A DNA stretch of 64,000 nucleotides from Candidatus Amarolinea dominans (GTDB taxonomy: Bacteria; Chloroflexota; Anaerolineae; SSC4; Amarolineaceae), in NCBI GenBank assembly GCA_016719785.1, contig JADJYJ010000017.1, positions 62,001-126,000 on the forward strand, read 5' to 3'. The position numbers and the translations under genes were made by a program. Below, piece after piece: positions 25,729-36,200 of this stretch. The notes under the pieces are model-generated. The model saw only the letters and a program-made list of their open reading frames with translations. It was not told where the DNA came from and ran no database searches. Position 1 is the stretch's first letter, and the number at the start of each line of letters is the position of its first letter.

Positions 25729-26747
25729 GATTGCACCTCCGCGGCCGCAGCCCGGTTGTTGGCGGCCACAAAGCCGATCACCTCACGAATGTCAATGTTG
25801 ACGGGGCACTGCTCCACGCAGCGGCCGCAGCCGACGCACAGCGCGGCGCCCTCGCGCTCCGGGTAGTAGAGGAACTTGTGCATGTAGCGCTGGCGTTGGC
25901 GGGCGGCTTGGGTGGGGCGCGGATTGTGACCGCCGGCAATGGCAAAGCAGAGCGCGCCCTGGCACGAATCCCAGCAGCGCAGGCGCTCGATGCTGCCATC
26001 GCCCATCACCCGGTCGCGCACGTCGAAGCAGTAGCAGACCGGGCAGTCATAGGTACAGGTGCGGCAGCCCAGGCAGCGCTCGGCCAGCTCGGCCCAGTAC
26101 GGCGCGTTGAACGCCGCGCGCCAGGCCGTCATGTCCGGCAGGTGCAAGTCCGTGACCGCGGGCGGTTCAGGCAGGGCGACATCGGCGCTTGCCAACACCG
26201 CCGCGCCGGCCTCCAGCAGGGCGCGGCCCTTGTCTGTCACCACATCCACGGCAAAACCGCCGTCGCAGGCGGTCAACAGGATGTCGAGATGCGTGCGGTC
26301 GCTTGGCCCGCCGCCCAGCGCGGTGCAAAAACAGCCGGTCCAGGGGCCATCGCTGCACGCCAGGCCCACCATCGTGGTCATGGCGCGGCGCTCCGCGTAG
26401 TAGACATCCACGGGGTCATCCAGGAACAGGCGGTCGAGCACCTCCAGCGCGTGACCGTCGCACGGGCGCGCGCCGAAGATCACCTGTGGTCGGGTCAGGT
26501 GCGTAGTTTCCACCTGCAAGCCGCCGGTGCTTGGACGCAGGGTGATGATGGCTTCGCTGGCCGGGAGGAAGAACTCTTTGGCCGATAAATCGGTTCGCCC
26601 GGCGTCCCAGGCGATGTCGCTGACCTGGGCGAGGGGCGCAAAGACGATTTGCTGTCCCTGCGGCTGCGGCGCGATGACCGTGTGGTCAGGCAGGAGGTTG
26701 GTCAACCAGATTTCAAGGGCCGCTTGGGTCATGATCGGTGCGTTCAT
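25725..26747 (-). CDS. flxB: 4Fe-4S dicluster protein (FlxB-like)
   Basis: 340 aa from ATG 26747, which overlaps the upstream stop; an in-frame start at 26789 lies inside the neighbour. The N-terminal 220 residues resemble the AsrA/FlxB family. The C-terminal part has CLGCRTCTYDCPVCYC and a second cluster CVGCGRCVEQCPVNIDI, each able to bind a 4Fe-4S centre, plus extra Cys (RCWDSC) between them. Role inferred: electron relay between FlxA and the MvhD-like subunit or HdrA. Four-base overlaps at both ends indicate translational coupling. Confidence 0.82.
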   Translation of the reverse strand: MNAPIMTQAALEIWLTNLLPDHTVIAPQPQGQQIVFAPLAQVSDIAWDAGRTDLSAKEFFLPASEAIITLRPSTGGLQVETTHLTRPQVIFGARPCDGHALEVLDRLFLDDPVDVYYAERRAMTTMVGLACSDGPWTGCFCTALGGGPSDRTHLDILLTACDGGFAVDVVTDKGRALLEAGAAVLASADVALPEPPAVTDLHLPDMTAWRAAFNAPYWAELAERCLGCRTCTYDCPVCYCFDVRDRVMGDGSIERLRCWDSCQGALCFAIAGGHNPRPTQAARQRQRYMHKFLYYPEREGAALCVGCGRCVEQCPVNIDIREVIGFVAANNRAAAAEVQS

Positions 26748-28129
26748 GATAGCCTCACCTCCTGCAATCCCTGGCGATTTGCTGCGCAAACGCCAGATTG
26801 CGTCAGGACTTCATCGCGGCGGAAAGTGGTCAACGGCAGAACGGCGCCGGGATCAACCCCGGCTTGGTAGCCGTCAAACAGGCGGGCTACCTCTTGCGCC
26901 ACTTTCTGGTTGAGCAGATAGAGCGGCACCCCCACCGGGCAGGCCTGGCTGCACGCCTGACAGTCGCCGCAGCGGCCGGCCAGGTGAAAGGCGCGCAGGG
27001 TATGGAAAAACATCTTCTCGTTGCTGTCAATGGCAATGCTCTGCCAGGCCGGGTCGAGCTGCTCGGCCACACATTCGCTGCAATAGCAGAGCGGGCAGGC
27101 CTGGCGGCAGGCGTAGCAGCGCTGGCACTGGCTGAACTGCCCCTGCCAGAAGGCAAAGCGCTGCGCGGTGGGCCATGCCTCCACCTCGGCCAGGGACAGC
27201 CGCGGCGGGCCGGCGCTTTCCAGGGGCCGCGCCGGCAGCGGCAGCGTGGCGTCGTAACGACCGGCCGGCTGCTCGCCCAAGCCGATCAGGAAGAGATCGT
27301 CACGCCTGAGCTGTCCTTCGGCGATCAGGACGTTGAGCGTGCGCAGGTCGTTGGGGCTGACCAGCACCGCGACGCGTTGGGCGGGGCGATTTTCTGTGGA
27401 AACGCCGGGGCGATTGACCGCGCCGGTCAGGTTGCGCAGGTAGTTGACCAGGTTCAGCGGCTCCTCGATGTTGACCGCCAGACGCTGCGCCTGCTCCGGC
27501 GTGCGGGCGAAGAGCGGCCGGCGGCGCACGCTGCCCTGTTCCCAACCCAACACCATCTGCACCTGCTGTTCGTTCAGCAAACGCGCAGCCAGCTCGCGCA
27601 GCGCCTGGGCGATTTGCTGCGCAAACGCCGGATTGGCCTCAGCATCCGCCACCGCTGGCGCGGTCGGGCGGGGCGTCTTCTTTTTCATGCCGTCGGCGCT
27701 CTTCTGCACAACCCAACGCGTGGGGCTACGCGCGCCCAACTGCCGCACCTGCTCGGTGAACTGGGTGACGACCCGAGCAAAGCGCGCGCCTTCGCTGGCG
27801 CTGACCCAGTCCAGGCGCACCCGTTCGCGTTCGAAACCCAGGAAGAAGAGCAGTTCCTGCATGATGGCAAAGCGGCGACGGGCCACGAAGTTACCATCGC
27901 TGTAGTGACAATCGCCGGGATGGCAGCCGAGAACAAGAACGCCATCCGCGCCCTCCTTGAGCGCGCGCGCCACGAACAGCGGATCCACCCGGCCGGAGCA
28001 GGGCACGCGCACGATGCGGATGTTGGGGGGATAGCTCAAACGGCTGGTGCCTGCCAGGTCGGCGCCGGCATAGCTGCACCAGTTACACAGAAAACCGACA
28101 ATCTTCGGTTCGAATAGCTCGCTCATCAT
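26744..28129 (-). CDS. MvhD-type subunit fused to a 4Fe-4S domain (FlxD-FlxC-like)
   Basis: 461 aa from ATG 28129 (ATG 28126 is equally possible); both overlap the hdrA stop. Residues about 1-140 are an MvhD domain with its iron-sulfur Cys pattern (FLCNWCSYAGADLAG, RVPCSGRVDP, LGCHPGDCHY), which in methanogens and Flx complexes passes electrons to HdrA. A Lys/Pro/Ala linker (KKKTPRPTAPA) leads to a second region ending in two cluster motifs, CQRCYACRQACPLCYC and CGDCQACSQACPVGVPL. In Desulfovibrio-type loci FlxC and FlxD are separate; here they appear fused. The extended frame upstream to 28324 lies within hdrA and is not used. Confidence 0.8.
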   Translation of the reverse strand: MMSELFEPKIVGFLCNWCSYAGADLAGTSRLSYPPNIRIVRVPCSGRVDPLFVARALKEGADGVLVLGCHPGDCHYSDGNFVARRRFAIMQELLFFLGFERERVRLDWVSASEGARFARVVTQFTEQVRQLGARSPTRWVVQKSADGMKKKTPRPTAPAVADAEANPAFAQQIAQALRELAARLLNEQQVQMVLGWEQGSVRRRPLFARTPEQAQRLAVNIEEPLNLVNYLRNLTGAVNRPGVSTENRPAQRVAVLVSPNDLRTLNVLIAEGQLRRDDLFLIGLGEQPAGRYDATLPLPARPLESAGPPRLSLAEVEAWPTAQRFAFWQGQFSQCQRCYACRQACPLCYCSECVAEQLDPAWQSIAIDSNEKMFFHTLRAFHLAGRCGDCQACSQACPVGVPLYLLNQKVAQEVARLFDGYQAGVDPGAVLPLTTFRRDEVLTQSGVCAANRQGLQEVRLS

Positions 28130-30327
28130 GCTCCTCCGCGGCCTGCGGATAAACCGCATTCCGCCACGCCGCCGACCCCCTGGGGCGCCATCTCCCGCAC
28201 ATTGAGCCACAAGGGCCGGGCAAACAAGGCATCCACCTCGGCCAGAATCTGCTGATCGCTGAAGCCGTGCAGGAACATGGCGTGCCCGCGGCAGCCGGCC
28301 ACGCACAGCCCGCAGCCTTTGCACACGGCCGCGTTGACCTGCGCCACCTGGCGGCCGTCACGCAGCGCCACGAAGCTGATCGCCCCAAACGGGCACACTT
28401 CCTCGCACAAGTGACAGGCCACGCAGCGCCGCGCGTCCGCTTCGGCAATCGTCGGTTCGGTCTCGATGAACGGACGGGCGAAGAGGCCCGCCACCTTCAC
28501 CGCGGCCGCGCTGGCCTGCGCCACGGTCTCTGGGATGTCCTTGGGGCCGGCCGCGCACCCGGCCAGGTAGATGCCGGCCGTATTGGTCTCGACCGGCCGC
28601 AGCTTGACGTGCGCCTCGTTGATGAAACCGTACTGATCGTATGAAATGCCCAGGGTCTGCATCAATTCCACCGCGCCGCTGGCCGCGGTGACGCCGGTTG
28701 CCAGCACCACCAGATCGGCCTCGATCTCCACCGGCCGGCCGATCAGCCCGTCATAGCCTTGCACGATCAGGTGCTCGCCCTGGCGGTAAATGCGGCTGAC
28801 GCGGCCGCGCAGATATTGCGTGCCGTAAGCCTCCTGCGCGCGGCGGATGAATTCGTCATAGCCGCGGCCGCCCGCCCGGATGTCCATGTAGAACACATAA
28901 CTCTGCAGTGAGGGGTCATGCTCCTTGAGCATGATCGCCTGCTTGGCCGTATACATGCAGCAGATCTTCGAGCAGTAGGGCCGTCCCACCTTCTCGTCGC
29001 GCGAGCCGACGCAGGCGATGAAGACGACGGTGTGCGGATGTTTGCCATCCGACGGACGGACCACCTCGCCCTTGGTGGGGCCGGACGCGTTCATCAAGCG
29101 CTCCAACTGCAGCGCGGTGATGACGTCGGGCAGTTCTCCGTAGCCGTACTCGCCATAGGATCGCCGCGGGGTCACGTCCAGGAGACCTGCTGCGCCTTCT
29201 GCAGCCGGCAGATCGCCGCCTACCGGGAAGAGGTCATAGCCGCTGGCGACGATGATGGCGCCGAAGCGTTCAGTCAGCACTTCGTCGGTCTGCTCCCAGG
29301 TGATGGCGCCGGTCGGGCACATCTTCTGGCAGATCTGGCATTGCGGCAGGCGCTTGCCATCTGACCCCACCGGCTTGAGCTTGGCCGCATCAGCCGCGGA
29401 CAAACCTTGCGCAGTGCCCTGTTCCTGCTGCGCGCGGCGAAAGGCCAGGTAACGGCAGTTGTCTGCATCAATGACCGGCTTGTTGGGAATGGCCTGCGGG
29501 AAGGGGATGTAGATCGCGGTGCGGGTGCCCATGCCCTGATCGAATTCGGCCACGATGTCTTTGACCGGGCATTTGGTCCAGCAGGTGCCGCAGCCGGTGC
29601 AGATCTGATGATCCACGTAGCGCGCGTGCTGGCGTATGGTGACATCGAAGTTGCCCACGAAGCCCTTGACCTGCGTCACTTCCGCGGAGGTGCGCAGGGT
29701 GATCTTGGGATGCTGGGCCACGTCCACCATCAGGGGGGTGAGGATACAGGCTGAGCAGTCGAGCGTGGGGAAGGTCTTGTCCAGCATCGCCATCTTGCCG
29801 CCGATGGTCGGGGTGCGCTCCACCAGCGTGACCTCGTAACCGGCGTTGGCGACATCGAGGCTGGCCTGGATGCCGGCAATGCCGCCGCCGATAATTAGCA
29901 GGCGCTTACTCAGCTCCGCACGACCGGGGCGCAGCGCTTCATCGCGCGTCACTTTCGCCACCAGCATACTGACGATGTCAATGGCTTTGGCCGTCGCGAT
30001 GCGGCGGTCGTTGTGCACCCAGGAAACCTGCTCGCGCAGGTTCGCCATTTCCATGCGGTACGGGTTGACGCCCGCGGCGGCCGCGGCCCGGCGGAAGGTC
30101 GGTTCGTGCATGCGCGGTGAGCAGGAGGCCACCACCACGCCATCCAGGTGCTCGCTGGCGATCCTGTCCTGAATCAGTTTTTGGCCCGGCTCGGAGCACA
30201 TGTATTTATAATCGGTGGCAAAGACAACGTGCGGCATTTGCTGCGCGGCCTGGGCCACGGCTGCGCAATCCACATTGGCCGCGATGTTGGTGCCACAGTG
30301 GCAGACAAAAACGCCGATTCTAGCCAT
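28126..30327 (-). CDS. hdrA: Heterodisulfide reductase subunit A, flavin-bifurcating
   Basis: 733 aa. N-terminal Cys region (FVCHCGTNIAANVD, CSEPGQ, ASCSPRMHEPTFRR), then an FAD-binding thioredoxin-reductase fold (LLIIGGGIAGIQASLDVANAG) and IGGKMAMLDKTFPTLDCSAC, then ferredoxin-like clusters CTGCGTCWTKCP, CQICQKMCP, CVACHLCEEVCPFGAI and CKGCGLCVAGC. HdrA holds the FAD that splits electron pairs, driving ferredoxin reduction with NADH or H2 as donor. All cluster Cys positions are ordinary TGC/TGT codons. It overlaps hdrB by 8 bp and flxD by 4 bp. Confidence 0.93.
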   Translation of the reverse strand: MARIGVFVCHCGTNIAANVDCAAVAQAAQQMPHVVFATDYKYMCSEPGQKLIQDRIASEHLDGVVVASCSPRMHEPTFRRAAAAAGVNPYRMEMANLREQVSWVHNDRRIATAKAIDIVSMLVAKVTRDEALRPGRAELSKRLLIIGGGIAGIQASLDVANAGYEVTLVERTPTIGGKMAMLDKTFPTLDCSACILTPLMVDVAQHPKITLRTSAEVTQVKGFVGNFDVTIRQHARYVDHQICTGCGTCWTKCPVKDIVAEFDQGMGTRTAIYIPFPQAIPNKPVIDADNCRYLAFRRAQQEQGTAQGLSAADAAKLKPVGSDGKRLPQCQICQKMCPTGAITWEQTDEVLTERFGAIIVASGYDLFPVGGDLPAAEGAAGLLDVTPRRSYGEYGYGELPDVITALQLERLMNASGPTKGEVVRPSDGKHPHTVVFIACVGSRDEKVGRPYCSKICCMYTAKQAIMLKEHDPSLQSYVFYMDIRAGGRGYDEFIRRAQEAYGTQYLRGRVSRIYRQGEHLIVQGYDGLIGRPVEIEADLVVLATGVTAASGAVELMQTLGISYDQYGFINEAHVKLRPVETNTAGIYLAGCAAGPKDIPETVAQASAAAVKVAGLFARPFIETEPTIAEADARRCVACHLCEEVCPFGAISFVALRDGRQVAQVNAAVCKGCGLCVAGCRGHAMFLHGFSDQQILAEVDALFARPLWLNVREMAPQGVGGVAECGLSAGRGGA

Positions 30328-31252
30328 GGCTCACCTCCGCGAGGCTGGTCAGCGCCGGGGCTGAGATTGGGGTTGGAACTGGGGTCAGTTTTTGCGCCAA
30401 CAGCGTGGCCGCCTCGGTCACGTGACGCGAGATACCCAGGCGATCGGAATCAAAGCCCAGGGCCAGCCCGATCAGCTCGGTGATGTAGTAGATGGGCAGA
30501 TGGTAATCGCCTTTGTGCGCGTGCCTGATCTGATTCTGTCGCGTGTCCAGGTTGCTGTGACACATGGGGCAGACAGTGACGATGGCGTCTGCGCCGGCCG
30601 CTTCGGCCCAGGAGAGCAGTTGCCCGCTCAGGTCGTGCACCAGGTCCGGGCGACTGAGCGCCAGGCTGGCGCCGCAGCAGGCCGTCTTGCCCGGCCAGTC
30701 CACCACCTCCGCGCCGATGAGGCGCAGCAGGTTGTCGAGCGTCTGCGGGTCTTCAGGATCATCGAAGTGCGTCACGTCTGGCGGCCGGGTCAGCAGGCAG
30801 CCGTAGTAGGGCGCCAGCTTGAGGCCGGTCAGCGGCTGCAGCAGGTGCGCCCGCAGTTCAGCCAGCGGCTCCGGCTGGCTCAAAACGGCCAACAACGGCT
30901 CGATGTCCAGGTCGGTCGGCACCTCCGCGCCCACCACGTAAGCGACCTGCGCGGCGGTCTCCGGGTCATGCCGCAGGGTGTGCTGCGTTTCCTTGAAGCG
31001 GGCAAAGCAGGCCGCGCAGGGCAGCAGAAGCTGGTGCAGGCCGGTTTGCTGAGCCAGGTGCAGGTTGCGCCCCACCAGGCCCAGAGCCAGCCAGGGGTTG
31101 ACCGCGTGCGCGGACGAGGCCCCGCAGCAGTTCCAGTCGTCCAGCTCATGCAGTTCGATGCCCAGGGTCTGGCAGACCAGCTCGGTGGAGTCCGCGTACT
31201 CGGTGGCGGTGCCGTGCAGCGAACAGCCGGGATAATAAGCATAGGCGCTCAT
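30320..31252 (-). CDS. hdrB: Heterodisulfide reductase subunit B
   Basis: 310 aa. Two CCG-domain motifs: first with YYPGCSLHG, DWNCCGASSAH and LPCAACFARF; second with YYGCLLTRP, KTACCGASLAL and TVCPMCHSNLD. These Cys motifs bind the noncubane 4Fe-4S clusters that reduce the disulfide in HdrB. The disulfide in bacteria may be DsrC or another small thiol protein; none is encoded in the window. It starts four bases before hdrC ends. Confidence 0.92.
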   Translation of the reverse strand: MSAYAYYPGCSLHGTATEYADSTELVCQTLGIELHELDDWNCCGASSAHAVNPWLALGLVGRNLHLAQQTGLHQLLLPCAACFARFKETQHTLRHDPETAAQVAYVVGAEVPTDLDIEPLLAVLSQPEPLAELRAHLLQPLTGLKLAPYYGCLLTRPPDVTHFDDPEDPQTLDNLLRLIGAEVVDWPGKTACCGASLALSRPDLVHDLSGQLLSWAEAAGADAIVTVCPMCHSNLDTRQNQIRHAHKGDYHLPIYYITELIGLALGFDSDRLGISRHVTEAATLLAQKLTPVPTPISAPALTSLAEVSHG

Positions 31253-31890
31253 GCGTCACCTCCGCCCGCCGCCGGTTGGGCGATTTTCTGCGCCGGCGCG
31301 ACCGTCTGCTGGCAGCGCACCTCATCGGCGCGGCGGAAGATGCCGGCGATCTCGCGTCGCGCCCGCACGCGCTGCGGCAGCAGCTTGATCTTGCCCCTGC
31401 GCAGCATGGGCGGCGCCAGGTCGAAGCCGCTGAGCAGGTGGCGCGAGAGCAGGTTGTAGCCGCCGATGAGGCCAATCTCATAGGCGCGGCCGGTCAGTTC
31501 AACCGATTTGAGGAAAACATGATGGAAGGTGGGGATGTCCCGTGGCGTGGGTTGCGGGCCGTGGGTTTCGGCCCACAGCCGCAGCGCATCCATGATGCGC
31601 GGCAGTTCCACGTTGCAGGGGCAGCGGGTGGCGCAGGTCTGGCAGCCCACGCACAACCAGAGCGTCTGACTTTGCAGAGCCAGGTCAGGCTGGCCGAGCT
31701 GCAGCGCGCGGATGATCTGCTGCGGCGCCAGGTCCATGGCCGCGGCCAGGGGGCAGCCCGCGGCGCACTTGGCGCATTGGTAGCAGGCCGCCAGTGTCTG
31801 ACCGCTGGTGCGCTCGACAAAGTCGGTCAACTCACGCCGGGCGGCCGCTTCCTGGCCGTTAGCGGGCGTGAGACGGAGGGTAATTGGCAT
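31249..31890 (-). CDS. hdrC: Heterodisulfide reductase subunit C
   Basis: 213 aa. Two 4Fe-4S motifs, CYQCAKCAAGCPL and CVGCQTCATRCPC, in the spacing usual for HdrC, which connects HdrA to HdrB. First gene of the operon; AAGGAGGACC lies just before the ATG. The C-terminal half after the clusters (KIKLLPQRVRARREIAGIFR) is the common HdrC tail. Promoter not evident in the 5' DNA. Confidence 0.9.
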   Translation of the reverse strand: MPITLRLTPANGQEAAARRELTDFVERTSGQTLAACYQCAKCAAGCPLAAAMDLAPQQIIRALQLGQPDLALQSQTLWLCVGCQTCATRCPCNVELPRIMDALRLWAETHGPQPTPRDIPTFHHVFLKSVELTGRAYEIGLIGGYNLLSRHLLSGFDLAPPMLRRGKIKLLPQRVRARREIAGIFRRADEVRCQQTVAPAQKIAQPAAGGGDA

Positions 31891-32476
31891 GCGGTCCTCC
31901 TTGACAGCACATGCTCCGGGTGGGCGTGGACAGGGCTACACTGTGCCGCAATCCGCTGGATTGCGGCGCCGCTGGCCGAGGAGGGCACCTATCTGGTCAA
32001 CCGACGCAGCCGCCACACCCACAGGGTACAATCAACACCCCCATTCTACCACCCGCAGGCGTAGAATCGTATGACCTGCGTCAGGCAGAAGGAAATCCGA
32101 AGCTCGCCAGATTGAATTGGCAACGTGTGGCTCGGAATACCGGCAGCCAAAAACGATGGTTGGCGTTTTCGCGAGTCCGTGATAGAATGGGGGAAGGTGT
32201 TGCATGCGGTTCTCTTTTCGCTGTGCAAGCACGTACGTGGGCGCTCAAATTCCAGCCACGATGACTTGCGGACGGCTTTGTTCGAGTAGCGTCAGGAAGT
32301 GGCGGGCGCCGGGTTTATGCGGCGGCTCGACGGTTGCGGAAAATGCGATGCTGTCGTATTTGCCGCTGTATAACCCATGTTCCGTTGGCTGCGGTAGGCC
32401 GAGTACCACGTATTGCGCAAAGGCACACATATTTTGACTGCGTTTTCTGTGCCTAACCAATTAAAGACAATTGACA
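31891..32476. other. Intergenic boundary between host backbone and AT-rich island
   Basis: No convincing gene. It contains a perfect 9-bp palindrome CCGCAATCC-gct-GGATTGCGG (about 31948-31968) and the first copy of the island repeat (32357-32390). GC content falls sharply after about 32430. A 71-codon minus-strand frame (32245-32460) is not recognisable as a protein. Confidence 0.5.
32357..32390 (+). repeat. Island boundary repeat, B-type copy 1
   Basis: TATTTGCCGCTG followed two bases later by TAACCCATGTTCCGTTGG. The same string, with a few differences, recurs at 39175-39201; its hairpin part (AACCCAT-TTCCGTTGG) recurs at 36431-36452. Confidence 0.65.
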
Positions 32477-33283
32477 ATGCAAGTATTTGATGTTATTTCT
32501 TTTCTAGAATTCATCGGTGAACCCGTTTACTGCAATCCCTCTGCTTGGGGAAGAGAATATCGTTACGTAGTTTCGGAGAATTCTCTACTTGCACACGAAA
32601 CTCTTCTGAAAAACACAATTCTTCATCATCACAGCTCGTTTGATTTTTCTGAAGAGGTTATCCAACTGAGCTACCCACTAGCCGCTAAAGCATTGAGTCA
32701 ACGAAACTCAGGCAATCCAAACGATGATCGAACACGTATGGGCAATCTTGGTGAGGTGATAGGTGCAGAGTTTTCTAAAGCATGTCTAGGCTTTGAGACA
32801 ACTCGCACATTTCCCAAGCGACTCAACCCTAATATTGACCAATCAATGAAAGGTGTGGATATTATTGGGCTGCGCAACCGAAATCATACAGCCGAGTTAC
32901 TCATTGGAGAGGCAAAGTCCGCCAAACAATATGATAAACGTCTTATTGAGGAGGCATACGAGCATCTTGTTGATCTTGAAACGAAGGAAGCATCTCAATT
33001 TCTCCGATTCATGAAAGAGGTTTTCACCTTACAAAACGATAGGCAAGAACTCGCAAATATAGATCAGCATATGGCAAAAGATGTCCAACGTCAATACCTA
33101 ATTCTATTTATTACGCAATCCACACCAGAACATCCCTTTGCATCTATCGAAGGATGCTTCAAATCTCGACAAATTCCGAATTTATCAGCGGTTCATATTC
33201 AAATTTCTGACCTTAAGAATGCAATAAGTAAAGATAAACAGTACGAAATAGACGGTTGGCTGCCCAAAATTTTTAACCTTTGA
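32477..33283 (+). CDS. hamA: Hachiman-like defence nuclease HamA (DUF1837)
   Basis: 268 aa from ATG 32477 (an in-frame TTG at 32471 is possible). Key features are RMGNLGEVIGAEFSKAC and KGVDIIG followed at the usual distance by LLIGEAKSAK, a D...ExK nuclease core matching the HamA/DUF1837 pattern. HamA is the nuclease of the two-gene Hachiman anti-phage system, released by the partner helicase when DNA damage or phage intermediates are sensed. It is AT-rich, in contrast to the chromosome, and a Ski2-type helicase gene follows immediately. The related AbpA of AbpAB is an alternative name for this arrangement. Confidence 0.75.
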   Translation: MQVFDVISFLEFIGEPVYCNPSAWGREYRYVVSENSLLAHETLLKNTILHHHSSFDFSEEVIQLSYPLAAKALSQRNSGNPNDDRTRMGNLGEVIGAEFSKACLGFETTRTFPKRLNPNIDQSMKGVDIIGLRNRNHTAELLIGEAKSAKQYDKRLIEEAYEHLVDLETKEASQFLRFMKEVFTLQNDRQELANIDQHMAKDVQRQYLILFITQSTPEHPFASIEGCFKSRQIPNLSAVHIQISDLKNAISKDKQYEIDGWLPKIFNL

Positions 33284-33294
33284 ATGAATAACGA

Positions 33295-36200
33295 ATGCAC
33301 GATCTACATCTTGAGTTAGTTCTTCTGCTTCCAGGAACAAGCTACTTCAACTAATCAGTATGCGATTAGAGAGAAGATAAAAATCGTTGCAGATAGTCTG
33401 CAAAATTTAGGCAGTAGTTCATACATTGATGCTGCATTTGCATACTATATTGCAGGATACTATGTGCGTGCTACGCGCTTGATTTCTCAAGTGACTACTG
33501 ATGAAGATATTCATCCGATACAACGCTGGCTTACTTTGATCTTCGCGAAACAATTCGTCACGATTGAAAACCGGATTCATATCTTAATGGAGGATATTAA
33601 ATATTCAGACTCACAGATAGCCGAAGACGTAGCAAATCACGGATTGTCCGATGTCGAAGCTGTAGATCGAATATTAACTCGGAGAATCGCTGACGCATTG
33701 AACATTTTTGTTGAATTTGCTAGATGTGGTGATGAGGCAAAAATGATCACCGTATATTCGATTTTGACCTTGTGTAAACTACTCGCTTGCAAGGCAAATG
33801 AATCGCGTTGGTGGTGGTGGATTGAATGTCTTCGTCTAGTTATTACCGAGTATTCTACATATTGCCTCTGGACACAGTTAAAATCTATGAGACTAGAGGG
33901 CGAAGCAGAACAAATCGTTTCAAGATACATTACTGCTAATTTTGAGCGGAGTAACCCAGTTGTAGAACTTTGGCGAACTCAAGTTGAATCTTTGGATAAG
34001 ATCAACGATCTAGAACGTCGTAGTTTCTGTCTGTCGATTCCAACAAGTGGGGGGAAAACTCGTGTAGCGGAGCTTGCAATATTACGCTTTCTTATAGATT
34101 ATCACGGAGATTCAACAGCGAGATGTGTATATATTGCTCCGTTACGTAAGCTCGCCAATGAGGTTGAACAAACTCTCTTAACAGCTTTTGCTTCTACTGA
34201 TCCGAATCTTCCAATAGCATCTTCATTTTATGGTGGGCAAGAGATTGATCCAATTGACCAAGATGCACTACTATCTGCTCGAATTCTCATCGTGACCCCC
34301 GAAAAGCTAGATGGGATGTTGCGTAGTAACAAAAATTTGCTCTCTGAAATTCGGTTAGTCATAGTTGATGAAGGACATATGATCGGCGGTAGTTCGCCCC
34401 GGGACTATAAATATCGAATGATATTAGAGCGGATGATCTATGCTTTGAAAGTAAAGGACAACTCAATACAGCCAAGAACAGCTAGATTACTGTTGGTATC
34501 TGGAGTTCTACCCAATGTCGCTGAGTTGGCAGAATTGATATCAGGTGATCGAACAAGTGCAGTGTGCGTTGATTGGAGACCATTAGATGAGCCCTTGAAA
34601 GGCACATGGGCTTGGGATGGCACACAACTCAAACCATCAAATAGTGAATTATTACCACCAATTCTGTTTGCCTTGAGTGGATGTAGGAGTCCCGATCAAT
34701 TTGAAGAAATCGTCGTTCGAGCTGCTATTTCGCGTGCTCTCAGTTCACCGACAATGGTTTTCTCGGCAAGTAAAAAGGCAATAACAAGTCCTACCCTACT
34801 TGCACTTTTGGAATGTCTTCTTATTCAACAGCCTTTGAACAATAAGCCCTTACCTCTTGATCTTGCTAGGCGACCCTCCTTTGAAAAATACTATACGCTA
34901 TTAGAGTTTGGTGCTGCAATTCATCATGCTGATTTACCTAAAGAATTAAAGAAAGAAACTGAGAAAAGAATATATGATGGCCAAATTAGATTATTGTTTG
35001 CCTCACCCACACTGGCTCAAGGTGTGAACATTCCTTTTGATACAGTGCTTGTTTATCGATTACAGCATCATCAGGTAGGAAACCCGATTCAGGACGCTAC
35101 CTTCTGGAATGTCGTTGGTAGAGTCGGAAGACCTAGCTATGCAAGTGTTCATTTCCATGCAAGTCTGCAGCCTCCGCAAGTCGTATTTTTAAGTAATATA
35201 GCTGCGCATGCAAGCGAGACAGACAAGCGTGATATTATCATTAGGGATAAACTTTTAAAGAATGAAAAACAATATCGGATTGCTAGTCCATTCCTGCAAT
35301 TTCTGACTGAGTTGAGCAAAAAATGGCTGGATTCTACCGGACGCGCTTTGTCTGATCTTGTCACTAATCTGGCTGAACAAAATGAAATGGGGTGGCTTAC
35401 AAATCCCTCTGACAGAAAAAAACTTTCACCTTTGTTACGATTACTAGATGAACATATAACTGCATTAATCGAAGAGTCTAATGTAGAGGGAAAGATCGAG
35501 GATTGGTTACAAGCTAGAAGTAGCGAGATTGTAAACTTACTTATTGGAGCCACGACTATTGAACAAAAGGACGTTGACTTTATTAAGGAAGCTGTTGAAG
35601 CACGAATAAAGTTTATTGCACAAGTTATTCCTAGGCGTCAGAGGCATCAAAACTACCTTCTTGGCTTGCCACTCCAAGACTGCGATCAAATTAGACAAAA
35701 CGAACTACGATTGCTTGGGTTGTACAAAAACTGTGCTGGTATTTTTGCACTTGAACTGGAAAATGGAATCGATGCGTTAATCGATCTGATGGATTTCGCA
35801 ATGAAACTTTCTCTAATTCCAAAAAAAGCACAGAAAGAGTCATTGTTCAGACAAGCTTTTTTTAAGAATTGGCTAATGGGTAAAAGCCGTCAATATCTGG
35901 CCGAAGAATTTCGTCAGTTAATGACGAATCTTGAATTTGATGAATACTGTGAGACAGTGTTTGAACGTAACTTAGCATGGGGAATCAGTGCAATTTGTCG
36001 ATTTTTAGGTGATACAGCTCAAGAAAAGGGGCTTAACCTAACTAAGGACCTTGAGTTCTTACCGTCGTTAGTTAAATATGGTGTGCCGGGAAAGCTGGCA
36101 TGTTATTTAGTCAAGATAGGTATACCGAGAGAAGCTTCCGTTCGAATTGCCGATATGCATATTGAACGAGTTAGATCTTATCCATATGATGACGAAATGC

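Noticed and set aside
32245..32460. Minus-strand 71-codon gene upstream of hamA
   Set aside because: It contains the B-type boundary repeat, has no ribosome site and resembles no family.
33464..33466. GTG 33464 as the true start of the helicase
   Set aside because: Family-like coding sequence continues upstream in the same frame, and no Shine-Dalgarno precedes the GTG. It is kept only as a fallback.
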